Shown here: piece by piece, positions 1-11,256 of the stretch
Layout: each line of letters opens with the position of its first letter
How positions within the stretch are numbered: the first letter of the stretch is position 1
Source: Nyssa sinensis
Taxonomy: Eukaryota > Streptophyta > Magnoliopsida > Cornales > Nyssaceae
Assembly: GCA_008638375.1 (NCBI GenBank)
Contig: CM018041.1
Location: 16,412,953-16,476,952, forward strand
Direction of reading: 5' to 3'
Length of the DNA: 64,000 bases
Program-made: the position numbers and the translations under genes
The notes under the pieces: model-generated
What the model was told of the DNA's origin: nothing
The model's database searches: none
What the model saw: the letters and a program-made list of their open reading frames with translations, nothing else

Positions 1-690
1 CACTTGCCACTTATAGAGTTTGCTTACAACAACAGTTATCAGGCAAGTATCGAGCTGGCACCGTTTGAAGCATTGTATGGTAGACCTTGTAGGTCACCAA
101 TTTGTTGGACTGAGGTGGGTGAGGCCACAGTTTTAGGACCCGACTTGGTTCGAGAGACGACATAAAAGATCAAAGTGATACGACAACGACTTCTCATAGC
201 ACAGAGCAGACAGAAAAGCTACGAGGATAAGAGGTGTTCACCTCTATCATTCGATGTGGGAGATCATGTCTTTCTTAAGTTGCTCCACAGGAAGGGCCTG
301 ACTAGATTTGGCTGATGAGGGAAGTTAGCTCCAAGGTACATAAGTCCTTTTGAGATCCTTGATAAGATTGGGGAGGTTGCATATCGATTGGCATTACCAC
401 CACAACTTTCTGGGGTTCATCATGTTTTCCATGTTTCGATGCTTCTCAAATATCAGCCAGATCCTTCACACCTGTTGAATTAGGGCAGAGTTAGATATGG
501 AGAGCGATGCTTCATATGAGGAGCGTCCAATTTGTATCCTGGATACTAGGGAACAAGTCTTGCGGGGCAAGACTATTCCACTAGTCAAGGTGTTGTAGAA
601 ACATCATGGTGTAGAAGAGGCTACATGGGAGCGAAAGAATGAGATTCACACCAGATATCCCGACTTATTTATTATTTCAGGTATATCCTA
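1..690 (+). pseudogene. Ty3/gypsy polyprotein 3' end (integrase C-terminus and chromodomain-like tail), degenerate
   Basis: Frame 1 from the first base reads [14 protein letters not shown], then [15 protein letters not shown], the conserved end of the gypsy integrase core. Next come the GDHVFLK segment, the GKLAPRYISPFEIL segment and HHVFHVSMLLKY, which in plant gypsy elements precede a chromodomain-like tail. Near 535-690, in another frame, ILDTREQVLRGKTIPLVKV and EATWERKNEIHTRYPDLF match that tail. The frame is broken by a TAA near 162-164, a TGA near 313, a stop near 480 and at least one frameshift, so the product is dead. The element begins upstream of the window; its LTR follows directly. 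Assignment to the Tekay/Del-like group is inferred from the tail and the long LTR. Confidence 0.9.
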
Positions 691-707
691 AATTTCGAGG
701 ATGAAAT

Positions 708-726
708 TTTTCTAAAGGGGGAAGAA
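708..726 (+). other. Polypurine tract of the gypsy element
   Basis: A purine run (aaagggggaagaa) lies immediately before the LTR start TGTAAAG. This is the expected position of the plus-strand priming site of an LTR retrotransposon, directly after the chromodomain-like tail. Confidence 0.7.
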
Positions 727-2539
727 TGTAAAGATCCTGTAAATTTATTTTTATTAAAAAGAATAAATAATTTTTTTAGAACAAATTAAAATTTAATTAA
801 CTAATTAAATTAGTTGAGGTAGAAAATCTACCCAACAAAAATTTAAGTGAGTACATGTATCTGGGTAGGAAATATAATAATGTACAAGGCAATTGGGTTA
901 AAATAATAATAAAAAAAAAAATAAGAAAAGAAGTGAAAATGTGTGGCGGTGGTTATGTGAAGATAAAACAAAAGAAAAAAAGAAAAGAAAAGAAAGGGCA
1001 AAGGTGTGGTTGAAAGTCAACCACACCTGTTACTTTTACAAACACATAGCTCACACAAAACACACACTCACGTTCGTTCCAGAAGACAGTGGCGTGGAGA
1101 AGGAGAGAAGAAAAAAAAAGAGGAAGAAAAGAAGAAGAAGAAAGAGGAAAAAATTTGGCAAATCATTCAGGCTTTCGTGGGGGTCGAGATCTATTGCATT
1201 TTTTCTTAGTTTTGGGCAATTTAACCGGGAAAAAAATCAAAGAAAACTTTGCCAAAATTCTACAAAAGTGAGGTAGGGTTTTTAAAACTTATGAAATAGG
1301 AATGAATAGGTTGCTAGAGGACATTCATTCATAAAAGCATCCTAGGATTGCCATGTTGTGTGTTAGATTTCAATTTTTGTTAATTAATATATATGTGAAG
1401 CATGCCCATGCATTCTCAAATTGAAATTTATGTTTATATTCGGGTTGTTGGGACCCTAAGCATATGTTTTTATTGAATAATATTGTTACCATTCACACTT
1501 GTGAGGCGTGTGGAGTGAGATTATAAAAAAAAAAATTATTATTTGTTTTGTACATAGAAAAAAACTGAGAAAAATCCTTGAAAGGATTAAATAATGAGTG
1601 AGAATGAAAAGAACCAAGAGTGTTGGTTTAGAACGCGTTTTGTCTGCTTATGAGATGATGCGAGTACTCGAAATGTTGTAGTGTGGATTGGGTTGTAAAT
1701 GTGTATATCCGAGGTTCGACAGTTGAGTCGAGAGTCCCGCGTGGTGGTACAGGTTATGGTTGCCTACAGGTTAGTAACCTGTGAAACCATGTTTTGCTAT
1801 TTCGAAAGCGAGGTGATTAATTGATGAGTGATGAATTAGGACTTTCGAATTTTTTTTGGGTTTTTAATAAAACCTAGAGATTTAGGAAATTGGTCGTTGT
1901 TTGAATGAACTCAAGTGGAACTTAAGTAAATCTCATAAAATATAACAAGACAAATATGAATTCTGTATATGCTCAACTGATTATAAACTGTCGTAGCATG
2001 CCACCCACCGAGCACAAGTATACACTTTTATGCAACGTTCACATTTCATTTGTTTTAGTTATCCTACTGGGATACTGACCCTTACCAGATGCAAGTACCG
2101 GGAAGGATCCCGTTTCTTGAGGAGTACATGATGATAGGCTTGATGTGTTTCTTCTTTTTGGGCTTACTTGATATATACGAAGACATACTATGACGTTCAT
2201 AGAGTGATCTCCATTTTTTTTTTTTTTTTTGTTAATCATGTAGTATCGAATTCGTATATTTCTTGGGACATGTAAATGAGATTGATATGTGTTTTGGGAC
2301 ATGTAAATACATGACATAGTAACTTGGATGTATGATAGAAATGGAGTATCTACCGACTTATATAATTGTTGTACATGGACTATTAGGTTGGCATGAAAGG
2401 CAAAACTAACCAATAATTAGGGCGAACCCTTTCAATTTTTTTTTTTAAAATCTAGTGAGATATTTTAATTAATTTAATCATTTTAATTTAACTTAATTTC
2501 ACTATCACACCTTCGGGTTATGGAGCCTGGGGCGTGACA
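727..2539 (+). mobile_element. 3' LTR of the Ty3/gypsy element
   Basis: About 1.8 kb, starting TGTAAAGATCC right after the polypurine tract and ending GGGGCGTGACA, so it has TG...CA ends. The inside is non-coding: a GA/AAG-rich stretch at 1090-1160, a possible promoter/leader zone, and a poly-T run near 2216. The Lys/Arg-rich open frames over 941-1276 are products of the purine-rich tract. The partner 5' LTR is outside the window, so the target duplication cannot be checked. The sequence after 2539 switches at once to antisense copia pol. Confidence 0.8.
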
Positions 2540-2554
2540 CTTTACAAATGAATG

Positions 2555-3870
2555 ATCCTTTGAACTTCTAGTTTACATCAATTAGTATGAAGATCAAAAT
2601 AAGCTAATGTTGTCGCATTCAATGAAATTTTATCTTGAGCTTCTGGCTTCGGCTTCTCCCTCCTAATGGTGGGAAGACTGTCTCATCAAAATGATAATTT
2701 ACAAATCGTGCAGTAAATAAATCACCTGTCAGGGGCTCAAGATATCTTATGATTAATGGAGAATCAAAACCAACATAAGTTCCTAATCATCTTTGGGAAC
2801 CCATTTTAGTACGTTGTAGGGGTGCTATAGGGACTTGCACAACACAACCAAAGATTCTTAAGTGAGACACATTTGGTGGGTAGTTAAGTACTAATTGTAA
2901 AGGGGAATATTTGTAATAAGTAATTGGCCTAATAAAATTTAATGTCGTAACATGCAATATGGCATGCTCCCAAGCAGAAGTAGGGAGCTTGGTCTTCATA
3001 AGTAAAGGTCCTAGCTATTAATTGAAGAAGTTTGATTAAAGATTTTGCTAAACCGTTTTGCCTGTATATGTGAGTAACATGGTGTTCGACATTAATTCCT
3101 ATTTACATGCAATGTGCATTAAATTTTTGGGATGTAAATTCACCAACATTATCAAGACGTATTGTCTTGATAGGATGATTAGAGAATTGTGCTCTTAATC
3201 GAATGATTTGAGCAAGAAGTCTCGCAAATGCTACATTACGAGATGAAAGTAAACTGACATGAGACCATCTAGTTGATGCATCTATCAATACCATAAAGTA
3301 ACAAAATGGTCTACTAGGTGGGTGAATAGGTCCACATATATCTCCTTGAATGTGTTCTAAAAACACTGGAGATTCAACACTCACCTTCGTGGGAGATGGC
3401 CTTATTAACAGTTTTCCCTGAGAACAAGTAGTGAATGAATATTCGCATAGTAAAAGAATTTTCTAGTTCTTTAAAGGATGTTCATGTGAATCCTCAATGA
3501 TTTTCTGCATCATTATTGCCTTTGGGTGGCCAAATCGGTTATGCCAAAGTACAAAAGTATTTGAGTTAATAAGCTTTTGGTTCATCACAACATGTGATTC
3601 AATGATATTTATAATAGTTTGGTATAGTCCTAGGGAGAGAGCAAGAAGTTTCTCCAGGAAGCTCTTCCTACTTGAAATCATAGATGTGATACGAAGGTAT
3701 TCCATATCATCTTCATTACTGGTCTCAATATGATATCCATTTCGGCGGATATCCTTAAAACTAAGCAAATTTCTTCTGGATTTGTTAAAGTATAAAGCAT
3801 CATTTATATGAAATATTGTCCCATTTGGAAATGTGATGTCGGCTCTTCCTAGAGCCTTCAATCATGTTTG
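2555..3870 (-). pseudogene. Copia GAG-pre-integrase and integrase, degenerate
   Basis: Minus-strand frames give, in order: an N-terminal zinc-binding segment with LWHNRFGHP (about 3495-3560); the integrase core with HIQGDICGPIHPPSRPF, FMVLIDASTRWSHV and TIRLDNVGEFTSQKFN (3103-3384); then AWEHAILHVTTLNFIRP, the RIFGCVV segment, and SPLIIRYLEPLTGDLFTARFVNYHFDETVFPPLGG (2640-2999). Catalytic Asp positions are recognisable (GDICGP, RLDNVGEF). Stops and frameshifts separate the pieces. The product would insert retrotransposon cDNA, but this copy cannot encode it. Confidence 0.88.
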
Positions 3871-4230
3871 TAGCACCAGATATGGTGTTAACATTAGCTT
3901 CATACAATTTCAGAGTAAAGAAATATATTTTATCTCGAAAGATTATATGTGTAGTGGCATTGTCTGCTAGACATATATCTCCATTATCCATCTAAAATCT
4001 ATAAATAATATATTAAAAATAGAGACATAGAAAAGTTAAATTGCATTAAAGCAATATAATTCAACATTACAATGAGTTAAACAAAACAATATGAATACTA
4101 TAGTAGGTTAAATAAAACAACATGATATAACAAAGAACACTAATTGGCATGTACATTCCCATCGCCTATTAAATGGTCAATTCTTCCACTAGGATCTGTA
4201 AAGAAATTTGAGACATTTAGGTGTGTAATA
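3800..4230 (-). pseudogene. Copia protease-like region, degenerate
   Basis: The minus strand reads NVSNFFTDPSGRIDHLIGDGNV near 4143-4226, then MDNGDICLADNATTHIIFRDKIYF near 3920-3991. The second motif sits where the retropepsin-like D-S-G motif of copia polyproteins occurs; in this plant group it is CLADSATTH-like. A non-coding-looking stretch with stops separates the two pieces. It continues into the GAG-pre-integrase segment. Confidence 0.75.
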
Positions 4231-4329
4231 TCCACAGGAACCATCAAAGAAATCTAAAAGATCAAAGTAACATTCACAGGACCATTAGTAAAATTTGTTT
4301 TTATTTCTTTTTCCTTTTTCTTTAGTGAT

Positions 4330-5170
4330 GCTTGATAATGATCCATAAAATATCTAAGCGTACGACAGGTACGCGACCAATGTCATTTTTAACCACAATG
4401 ATAACAAGATTCTTCAAGATCTTAGACTATTTTTTGTTTCCCATTTTGTTGCTTTTTTTCAATATTATTATTGCACTTCAGGTACTACGGTGTGTCTCTT
4501 CTAGGATAATAAAGAGAATTATTCTTGTGACCACCTCGGTATGAGTTATTATGCCAGCTGCAATCGCGACCACGTCTACGGCCATATCCACGTCCACAGT
4601 CATGTCTCTGTCTATATGAAGAAGTTGCATTTACTTCAGGAAATGCATTTCCATTCTTTTCAGGGAATGGTACAGAGCCAGTGGGACGTAACTGACGACT
4701 TTTCATCACAAGGTCACTATGTTGCTCAGCCAAGAGAAGACATGATATCAATTCAGAATATTTAATAAATCGACGCTCTTGATATTATTGCTGCAGGACA
4801 ATATTTGAGGCATGAAATGTAGAAAATGTCTTTTCCAGCATATCTGTATTTGTAATATTCTTTCCGCATAATTTCAATTACAAAGTAATTTTGAATAATG
4901 CAGAATTGTATTCATTGACTGATTTAAAATCCTGCAACTTCAAGTGCAGCCAATTATACCTAGTCCTTGGGAGAATGGTAGTATGTTGGTGGTCATACCT
5001 TTTCATTAGATTCCTCCAAAAGACCAATGGATCTTTTACCATGAAAAATTCTGCCTTTAGGCCTTCATGAATATGATAGCGAGAAAATATCAGTACTTGT
5101 GCACCATACTTTAGGGATGCAATGTTTTATTCTTTAATAGTATCATCGGGACCTACTGACTTCAAGGTGA
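4330..5170 (-). pseudogene. Copia gag (UBN2-type) with CCHC zinc knuckle, degenerate
   Basis: The minus strand from about 5130 reads KYGAQVLIFSRYHIHEGLK, then VKDPLVFWRNLMKRYDHQ, PRTRYNWLHLKLQDFKSVNEYNSALFKI and SELISCLLLAEQHSDLVMKSRQLRPTG, the typical capsid domain of plant copia gag. It is followed by a Gly/Arg/Asn-rich linker and a CCHC knuckle (CYHCG, HWSRTCRT) at about 4345-4420. In-frame stops are present, for example near 4875 and 4785, and one interrupts the knuckle. Confidence 0.87.
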
Positions 5171-5339
5171 AGTTTAGCATCAATGATTCATGATAAATAA
5201 TTCTTTCTAGTAATATCCAATGCAACAAATTCAAGTATGGTGAGATTTGACAAAATATAAATAAAATAAAGAAAATATTTAGATTCAACTGTACTAAATA
5301 TTACCTTTATTTCAATACCTCTATAGTGGATTAGAGTTT

Positions 5340-5528
5340 CATGCTGATAACGTATTGTAAAATTTATGTATAAACTAACTACACAAATGTACACAAATAT
5401 TTACATAATTCGACTTCAAGCGTACGTCCACGAATAAGAGATAAATAAGTTGACTATTTATATAAATAAATAAAATAAAAAATCTTACTAAGCTCTTATC
5501 ACTTTCAATTTTAAATAAAATTGTACTT
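5340..5528 (-). mobile_element. Partial 5' LTR (U5 side) of the copia element
   Basis: On the minus strand the sequence ends TTTACA at 5356 and continues ATACGTTATCAGCATG, a short stretch resembling the region just inside plant copia LTRs. The upstream LTR side contains the GTGGACGTACGCTTGAAG block near 5415-5435, typical of the R/U5 part of such LTRs. The other end is lost at about 5529, where a MITE-like sequence starts. Confidence 0.55.
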
Positions 5529-5841
5529 TTAGGTTATGTTTGGTTAGTGTTTCAGAATCTGTTTCATGGTTTTCGAAAATTCAGTTTGTGTTTGGTTAGG
5601 ATTTTCAAATATTGTGTTTCAAAAATTGATTTTGAAAATTCATCTTCCCTGTTTTGAAAATTTTCAAAATCTTCCTTCTTCCATCTCTCTACCTTTTCTC
5701 AACATCACCCGCCATCCATGGCAAACCCACCCATTTCTTATCACAATCTCCCATTGACTTCCGTCTACAACCATCGAGGACGATCACCGGAAGGGGTGTT
5801 GGGTGTCGTTGTTTCATTGTTCTTGTTGTCGTTTGGATAGG

Positions 5842-5881
<40 letters not shown>

Positions 5882-6345
5882 GTGGTTGTCGATGAAACTT
5901 GGTGGTTACGGTGGTGGCTTTCAGTAGTTCTTAATGGTGTACGTTGGTGAGGTGGTATGGGAGGTGGGAGATGGGTGGTGGTCTTTGTGGATGCCTGATT
6001 AAGAAGGAGTAAAAGATATGATTCTTTTGAGTTGGGATTCAATATAGCACACGATTTGTGAGTTCATTTGACTTAACCATAAAAGTTTTGACTCTTGATG
6101 TCTTTTTTGTATGAGGTTCTATCACGGTGATTAACATGTGTTGATATTCGTATATAAAAAAAGTGAATTTTTTTTTTATTTTTGAAATTATATTCAAACA
6201 CATTTTTATATATTTTTTTAAGTTTAGATTATCATATCCAAACACATTTTCACATTTTAAAAAAAAAGTAATTATAAAATTTTGAAACACATTTAAAAAA
6301 TATTTTACAAAAATCATATATAAATCACTATCTAAACGCAACCCT
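5529..6345. mobile_element. MITE-like element with GTTTGG tips and a GC-richer interior
   Basis: The left tip TAGGTTATGTTTGGTTAGTG and the reverse complement of the right tip (GGGTTGCGTTTAGATAGTG) are similar inverted sequences, followed on both sides by AT-rich blocks with poly-T and TTTTGAAAA motifs. The middle (5700-6000) is clearly richer in GC and differs in texture from the flanks: it contains a (GA)n tract and CACC/GGTGG-rich sequence that could be captured host DNA. Antisense open frames here reflect low complexity. No target duplication was established, so the superfamily is not assigned. Confidence 0.5.
5844..5878. repeat. (GA)n microsatellite
   Basis: Uninterrupted GA dinucleotide run inside the MITE-like element, following a GGGAGG lead-in. 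Confidence 0.95.
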
Positions 6346-6690
6346 CCATGATTTAAAATGTGACATATTATCCTTATGATGGTTTCTCAAATTTCGTGAA
6401 GTAATTGTCAATCATATTTTCGTGAAGTAATTATATATTATTTTATTAATCTTTTTAATTTTGTGTATTATTATAAGCAAGAGATTGGACAGGTAAACAA
6501 TACTTCAATTTTTTGGAGTATATATAAATATATATATATATATATATTGTGGTTTATATCTAATTGGTGCCCTTATTTCATATGTTGTTTAATATACAAA
6601 AATGAGTTGAAACTTCATATTTTGTTATTGTGCTGTAAAGGAATCTGGACTTGTTACAAATTGAATGACTAATTATTATTAATAATTTAG
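6346..6690. other. Non-coding AT-rich spacer
   Basis: AT-rich, with a short repeat (tttcgtgaagtaatt twice near 6393-6435) and a (TA)n run at about 6526-6547. No gene seen. It might be displaced copia LTR sequence, but this could not be shown. Confidence 0.6.
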
Positions 6691-6982
6691 ATTCCAAAAA
6701 TTAAATTATATCCAAATACATTTTATTATTTTTTATCTTGAAAAAATATGAAATCAAATTTCAGATCCAAATGTATGTTCATTGTTTTGTTTTCAGAAAC
6801 TTAAATTCAAATATTATTATATCCAAACACATTTTCATAGTTTTAACTCAAAAACTGAATTTTGATTAATATAACCAAACGCATTTTCGCAGTTTTCAAA
6901 AAATCAATTACAAAATTCTGAAACACATTTCAGAAATATTTTTCAAAAAATTATATATGAATCATTATCTAAACGCAGCCTA
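6690..6982. repeat. Second copy of the GTTTGG-tip family (one tip visible)
   Basis: Three to four successive blocks of the form atatCCAAAcacATTTTcat followed by AAAA tracts end in ATCATTATCTAAACGCAGCCTAA at about 6960-6982. That end is almost the same as the right tip of the element ending at 6345. The left tip is not clear. Confidence 0.5.
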
Positions 6983-7153
6983 ATGTCTCTATCTTCTTCT
7001 ATGTATATAAATAGTTTCCCGCCTTTCAAATTTTTTGCCGTCTTTGTATATATATGATATATACACTAGCATGGATTATTAGCCTATAAGTTTACAATAA
7101 AAAAGGGTATGAGTGGGTAAAAAATTCTAACACCTCTACTAAGGACTAATTAC

Positions 7154-7162
7154 TATGAAGGC
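7154..7162 (+). repeat. Left target-site duplication of the MULE
   Basis: TATGAAGGC, matching TGTGAAGGC at 15368-15376 at eight of nine positions. Nine bases is the Mutator duplication length. The two element ends measured from here align at equal length. Confidence 0.75.
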
Positions 7163-7262
7163 GAGTTACATACTTAAGTAGGGTAAAAATAAAAAACTTA
7201 TTTTCCAATTTAAAGTTATTTTAAACTTATTTACTAAAATAGGGTGGTTTTTAAAATCATTT
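7163..7262 (+). repeat. MULE left terminal inverted repeat
   Basis: Inverted match to 15265-15367. The best-conserved part is the inner block at about 7222-7256 with acttatttac, then tagggtggtttttaaaa. The outer 30 bases are diverged. Confidence 0.75.
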
Positions 7263-7264
7263 TT

Positions 7265-7366
7265 CGAAAAAACGCTTTCAAAAGCGTCTTTCTGAAAGAC
7301 GTTTTTAAAGTTGTATTTTTTCTCAGCAGGCGATTGAAAGCGTCTTTTGGAAAGACGCTTTCAATC
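7265..7366. repeat. Cluster of hairpins just inside the MULE left terminus
   Basis: At 7332-7366 two perfect 16-base arms (containing TTGAAAGCGTCTTT) surround a 3-base loop. Just before, at 7269-7305, come the overlapping imperfect palindromes ACGCTTTcaAAAGCGT and GTCTTTctGAAAGAC. All use the same GAAAGCGTC/GACGCTTTC word. Confidence 0.9.
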
Positions 7367-7379
7367 AATTTTTTTTTTT

Positions 7380-8384
7380 CTTGAAGCTTTGAAAAAAATA
7401 TTTAGATCTTACATCAGAAAATTTAAGATGTTATGCTAGATCCAATCAGTGTATAACCAATTTTTTAAAAAGTTGAAATTGGTATGAAACATGCCCTTCT
7501 GAGCTTGGCCTTGAAAATTTTTGATTGTGGGTGGATAATGTTGATTGATGGAAGAGCATAAGAAGTTGAGAACAAGTCTCACGCATTGCCAAAAGTAGAG
7601 AGGAAAGAGTCTTTGCCATCACCATCTATGGGGTAATTTAGGGCTACTCCTCAGCCTTACTGCAATGCAGTTTCTATAGACACCACTTTTTAATTCTTAA
7701 GCGTTGCAAGATATTAATTATTTCACTTATTTTTACAATAGTGTCACTGCCATTATTCTTTTGTGGCGCACTTTTATGAACACGAGGAAAGCTATATCTT
7801 TCTCAAGAAGTAAATTTATTTCGGCTTCTAATTGGCAAACCCCCGTGAGATAATTTACACATCAAAAGAAATTCGTTGAGAAAGCAAAGGCATCAAGTCA
7901 TATTATGTGCAAATAAAGACAACATTATTTTCTATATTTCATTAGTCTGGTTTAAAATTACTTCGATCCCTTGAGAGAGAGAAAAAATTCTTATTCAGCT
8001 GAAACTAAGTAAAACAGCCTTCTCAAATTTTTTGTCTTCCTTAAATGTGAAACAGATTGCCTCTTCCAACTCTGCATGGTGTAATTGTTTTAAATATCTT
8101 TCTCATCTTTTCTTCTTCTTTACAAGTGCTCATCTTTTTCATCTTTAAAGATTTATCTTTGGTTTACTCGGAGAGACACGCCTTGTTACTGATCGCATAG
8201 TCACAAATTCCTCTATAGCAGAAGGATGTATGCCCACCTGTAATAAAAGTTAAAATCAGTTCAGTAACAATGATGCCGTGAACATAGAAACAAGACTACG
8301 ATAATTAAAATAAATAAACAAATCAGGTCAATAAAGAGCAAGGTATTATTGGCACCATTTTGAATGTTAAGAAAAAAATAATTT
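7380..8384. other. MULE interior downstream of the transposase, non-coding
   Basis: No recognisable coding sequence. The minus-strand frame at 8261-8443 is a short hydrophobic ORF without family resemblance. This stretch would hold the 3' end and terminator of the transposase gene. Confidence 0.55.
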
Positions 8385-10891
8385 CTAAGGAAAATCTTTT
8401 CTTTCCACCACTTGAGACTGAAGAGCATCAAGCAATATTCCAAAGTTAAAGTTTGTTGAATTTTTTATATCACTTGGTTCAAGAAGAGGGCAAGAAGCAT
8501 TTAAAAATTTGAAAAGAAAAACTACAATGTTAATATGCAAACATATATTTACCTTACAATGGCCATTTGATTTATCCTCAATGATGCAGCCAGATGGACG
8601 TTTTCTACATTTTACAATAGACGCGTCAATATTATCTTCAACTTTGTCAACAGAGACATCAACAATTGCGTATATAGCCATATTTTTTTGGCAACTTGTA
8701 ACATTCATCTACGCAACTCCATCCATCAACAGAAGCTTGTGCAATCATCATTAAGGCGTGAGAACATAGAATTTTGTAAATGACCCATTTCCCACATGAA
8801 CATACACCATCACGTTTTAATACCATGTGTGAGTTACCCCTCCTCGTCATCACTGTAACCTCACCGGAGTTTCTATTGAACTCGATGATGCGCTGTCCAC
8901 CTAACTTAGATTGGTAACGAAAAATCTTTGTAACTGCAAAAGGAGTATATGTGCAACCATCGCATAAAGCTTGCTGCCCAAAAGCTCGCCTACCACAAAA
9001 GTATTTGACAAGACGATAAAAAAATAAGTTGTATACATGCAGATATTGGCAAATTTCGTGCAACTTTCAACACACCATTAAAAACCTCAGAGATGTTGGT
9101 AGTCAAATGTCCATAGCGTCGACCACCATCATGTGCAATTGTTCATTGTGCTGCAGGTATGTTATTCAAAAACTCCCATGCCTTTGGATTTATGGTTTTA
9201 ATTTCCTGCATAATGGAATTGAATTTGAGTTTTTGATGTGCAGTCCCAGCAGCCCAAACAAGCGACTTCAAATGGGCATATTTGAATTTGCTATTGAAAT
9301 TGCTACGCACGTGTCGTAAGCAAAACATGTGATATGCGTTAGGCTCCTGCCATCTAGAATTGACATTTTTTACTACAGCAATTATACCCTTATGTCGATC
9401 AGATATCAAACAAATCCCTTGCCTCATTCCCACAACATGAAACCTTAGTAAACTAAGGAATCATAACCAATTGTTGTAACTCTCCTCTTCAACAATTATA
9501 AATGCGAGGGGAAAAAGTTGATTATTACCATCAATAGCCATTGCAATTAACAACTTCCCCTTGTATTTCCCATATAAATGTGTGGCGTCAATACTGATAA
9601 GTGGCCGATAATGCACAAATCCCTGAATTGATGCACTAAGTGACCAAAAAATCTGACCAAATTATACCACATCTCGGTTGTCAGTATTACAATACAACCA
9701 TTTCACAATTATGCCTGATTATATTTAACAAAGGCTCCCATAAATTTAGGCAACAGCTTATACAAGCTCTCCAAATCTCCAAATATCATAGCAATTGCTT
9801 TCTCCTTTACAATCCAAGCTTTCTTGTAGGAGATAGTGTAATTGTATTTTTCTTGGATTTCTCCACAATTGAATCTATCTTGAATTACAGGATCAACCCT
9901 CACTACACCTTATATCTCACTTGCAATTAACTTGGAATCTAATTGCACATGATCCAAGTTCATCCGCGAGTGTAAACAAATGTGTGGGCCCTCATATTTC
10001 ATGATTTCAAATCTTCCAGTCTTTTCTCTTTTAATAGCACGTAGCCTCCAATTGCACGCACACTCTTCATGCAATTTACACCTCACAACCCATATTTCAA
10101 TATTGCTTTCAATCACCTCGTACTCATGGTGGGATCTTATTGAAAATTCTTTGACAGCATGTTATAATTTTTCTTTATCGTTGAAAACAATGCCTTTAGC
10201 CAACTCATTGCGCAATAGATCCCAAATATGAGTATGGTGTGGAAGGGTTGAACCACTACTATCAACATCATCTCTAAAATCCACATTTAAAAAAAATGGA
10301 GAATCAACCTCATGCAAAGGAATGTTATGCTCATCAAGGTTCATTCATGTTATCATTATCATCCAATTGCACCACATCATTGTCTTCATCCGAGATGGCA
10401 GCACAATCATTTAAATTTATGTCATGGTTGCAAATGTTTTCACTCTCAACATGAACAAGATGCTCAATAAGAAACGACACATGTTCTGCATGATATATAT
10501 CATTTATCAACACAGAACTGGCAGTTTGATGTGCCATGGGGATAGAGTTGGCAATTAGGCCATCATTATCCTGTGTGAGCAATCGAATATAAAAACCAGA
10601 TCCCATCTCTAGTAGTTGAGAGACCGCACAAGGATAATGCACATTTTCCTTCTCCACATACAAGTCGATGCCATATAAGGCCTGATTTTCTATAACAACT
10701 TCAATCATTGTTTGCACAGTCTCATCATCAACTACTTCTAATGGTATGTAATTGTTGTGGTTGATTGGAAATCGGCAGATCATCTTTAGGGAGAATTCTG
10801 TCATATCTACCTTCATGATATCATACATCTTTGCCAAAAGTTCAGTATAAGTTGTTCCCCTCTTTAACCTAATGCTTCGTCGAGCATTCAT
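8385..10891 (-). pseudogene. MuDR-type transposase (mudrA-like), degenerate
   Basis: Minus-strand pieces give all domains in family order. The N-terminal region (10334-10891) starts MNARRSIRLKRGTTYTELL and resembles the N-terminal domain of plant MULE transposases. The DNA-binding domain (9910-10116) has WVVRCKLHEECACNWRLRAIK and KYEGPHICLHSRMNLDH. The DDE catalytic domain (about 9143-9680) has PLISIDATHLYGKYKGKLLIA for the first Asp and GICLISDRHKGI for the second. The SWIM zinc finger (8659-9063) has CSCGKWVIYKILCSHAL. A diverged C-terminal tail follows (8385-8708). Breaks: a stop in the DDE domain near 9465, stops near 9906 and 10120-10160, and frame changes near 10340, 9700 and 8700. The protein would cut and insert MULEs; this copy cannot. 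An intron could explain some frame changes, but not the stop within the DDE domain. Confidence 0.9.
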
Positions 10892-11251
10892 ATCATACTA
10901 TATACTACCTTGTTCCCCATAACAAATATTTCTTCCCCAATAACATAGTACATGTATTGATGTTCCAGCCATTTCTAACCTTCAAAAAATAAATATAAGG
11001 CATCAAAATTTAGAGAGTGTTGGATCATAGTTGATGCTATGATAATTAAATAGCATCAAAATTGAAAGGGATTAGATGCTATTTAATTACATGACATGGA
11101 GAAAATAGCAATGAATAGTTTGCTGCTCATAAATTATTCAATTTTTAAACAGTTAAAAGTTGGTTTCTCCGTCCTAATATTTTTCATAGGTAGAAAAAAT
11201 TTCCTTAGGCAATGAAAGCAAAAATTCTGCAAGAAATATCATTTTTGTAAG
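10892..11251. other. Upstream region of the MULE transposase, non-coding
   Basis: AT-rich 5' side of the minus-strand transposase. It continues after the solo LTR at 14053. It would contain the transposase promoter; no clear core element was identified. Confidence 0.45.
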
Positions 11252-11256
11252 AAGGC
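11252..11256 (+). repeat. Target-site duplication (left) of solo LTR 1
   Basis: AAGGC, identical to 14048-14052 on the other side of the LTR. Confidence 0.9.

Larger units (their letters stand above)
2540..5528 (-). mobile_element. Ty1/copia retrotransposon remnant (minus strand), lacking RT/RNase H
   Basis: Reading minus from about 5500: end of a 5' LTR (5356 upward), a short leader, gag, zinc knuckle, protease-like region, GAG-pre-integrase and integrase. The copy stops at the gypsy LTR at 2540, before reverse transcriptase. This is the usual gag-PR-INT-RT order of copia, cut within the post-integrase segment. The missing 3' part presumably lies beyond the gypsy insertion, outside the window. 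Stops and frameshifts occur throughout. The linker motif SGRIDHLIGDGNV and the protease motif CLADNATTHIIF place it in a common plant copia group. Confidence 0.88.

Noticed and set aside
941..1276. Lys/Arg-rich ORFs of 60-111 codons
   Set aside because: They run through the AAG/GAA-rich tract of the gypsy LTR in several frames at once. Low complexity, no domain.
5654..6042. ORFs on both strands across the (GA)n tract
   Set aside because: Open because of the dinucleotide repeat; no recognised protein on either strand.
9029..10231. Plus-strand ORFs at 9029-9319, 9640-9930 and 9980-10231
   Set aside because: Antisense shadows of the MuDR transposase, whose domains read clearly on the minus strand.
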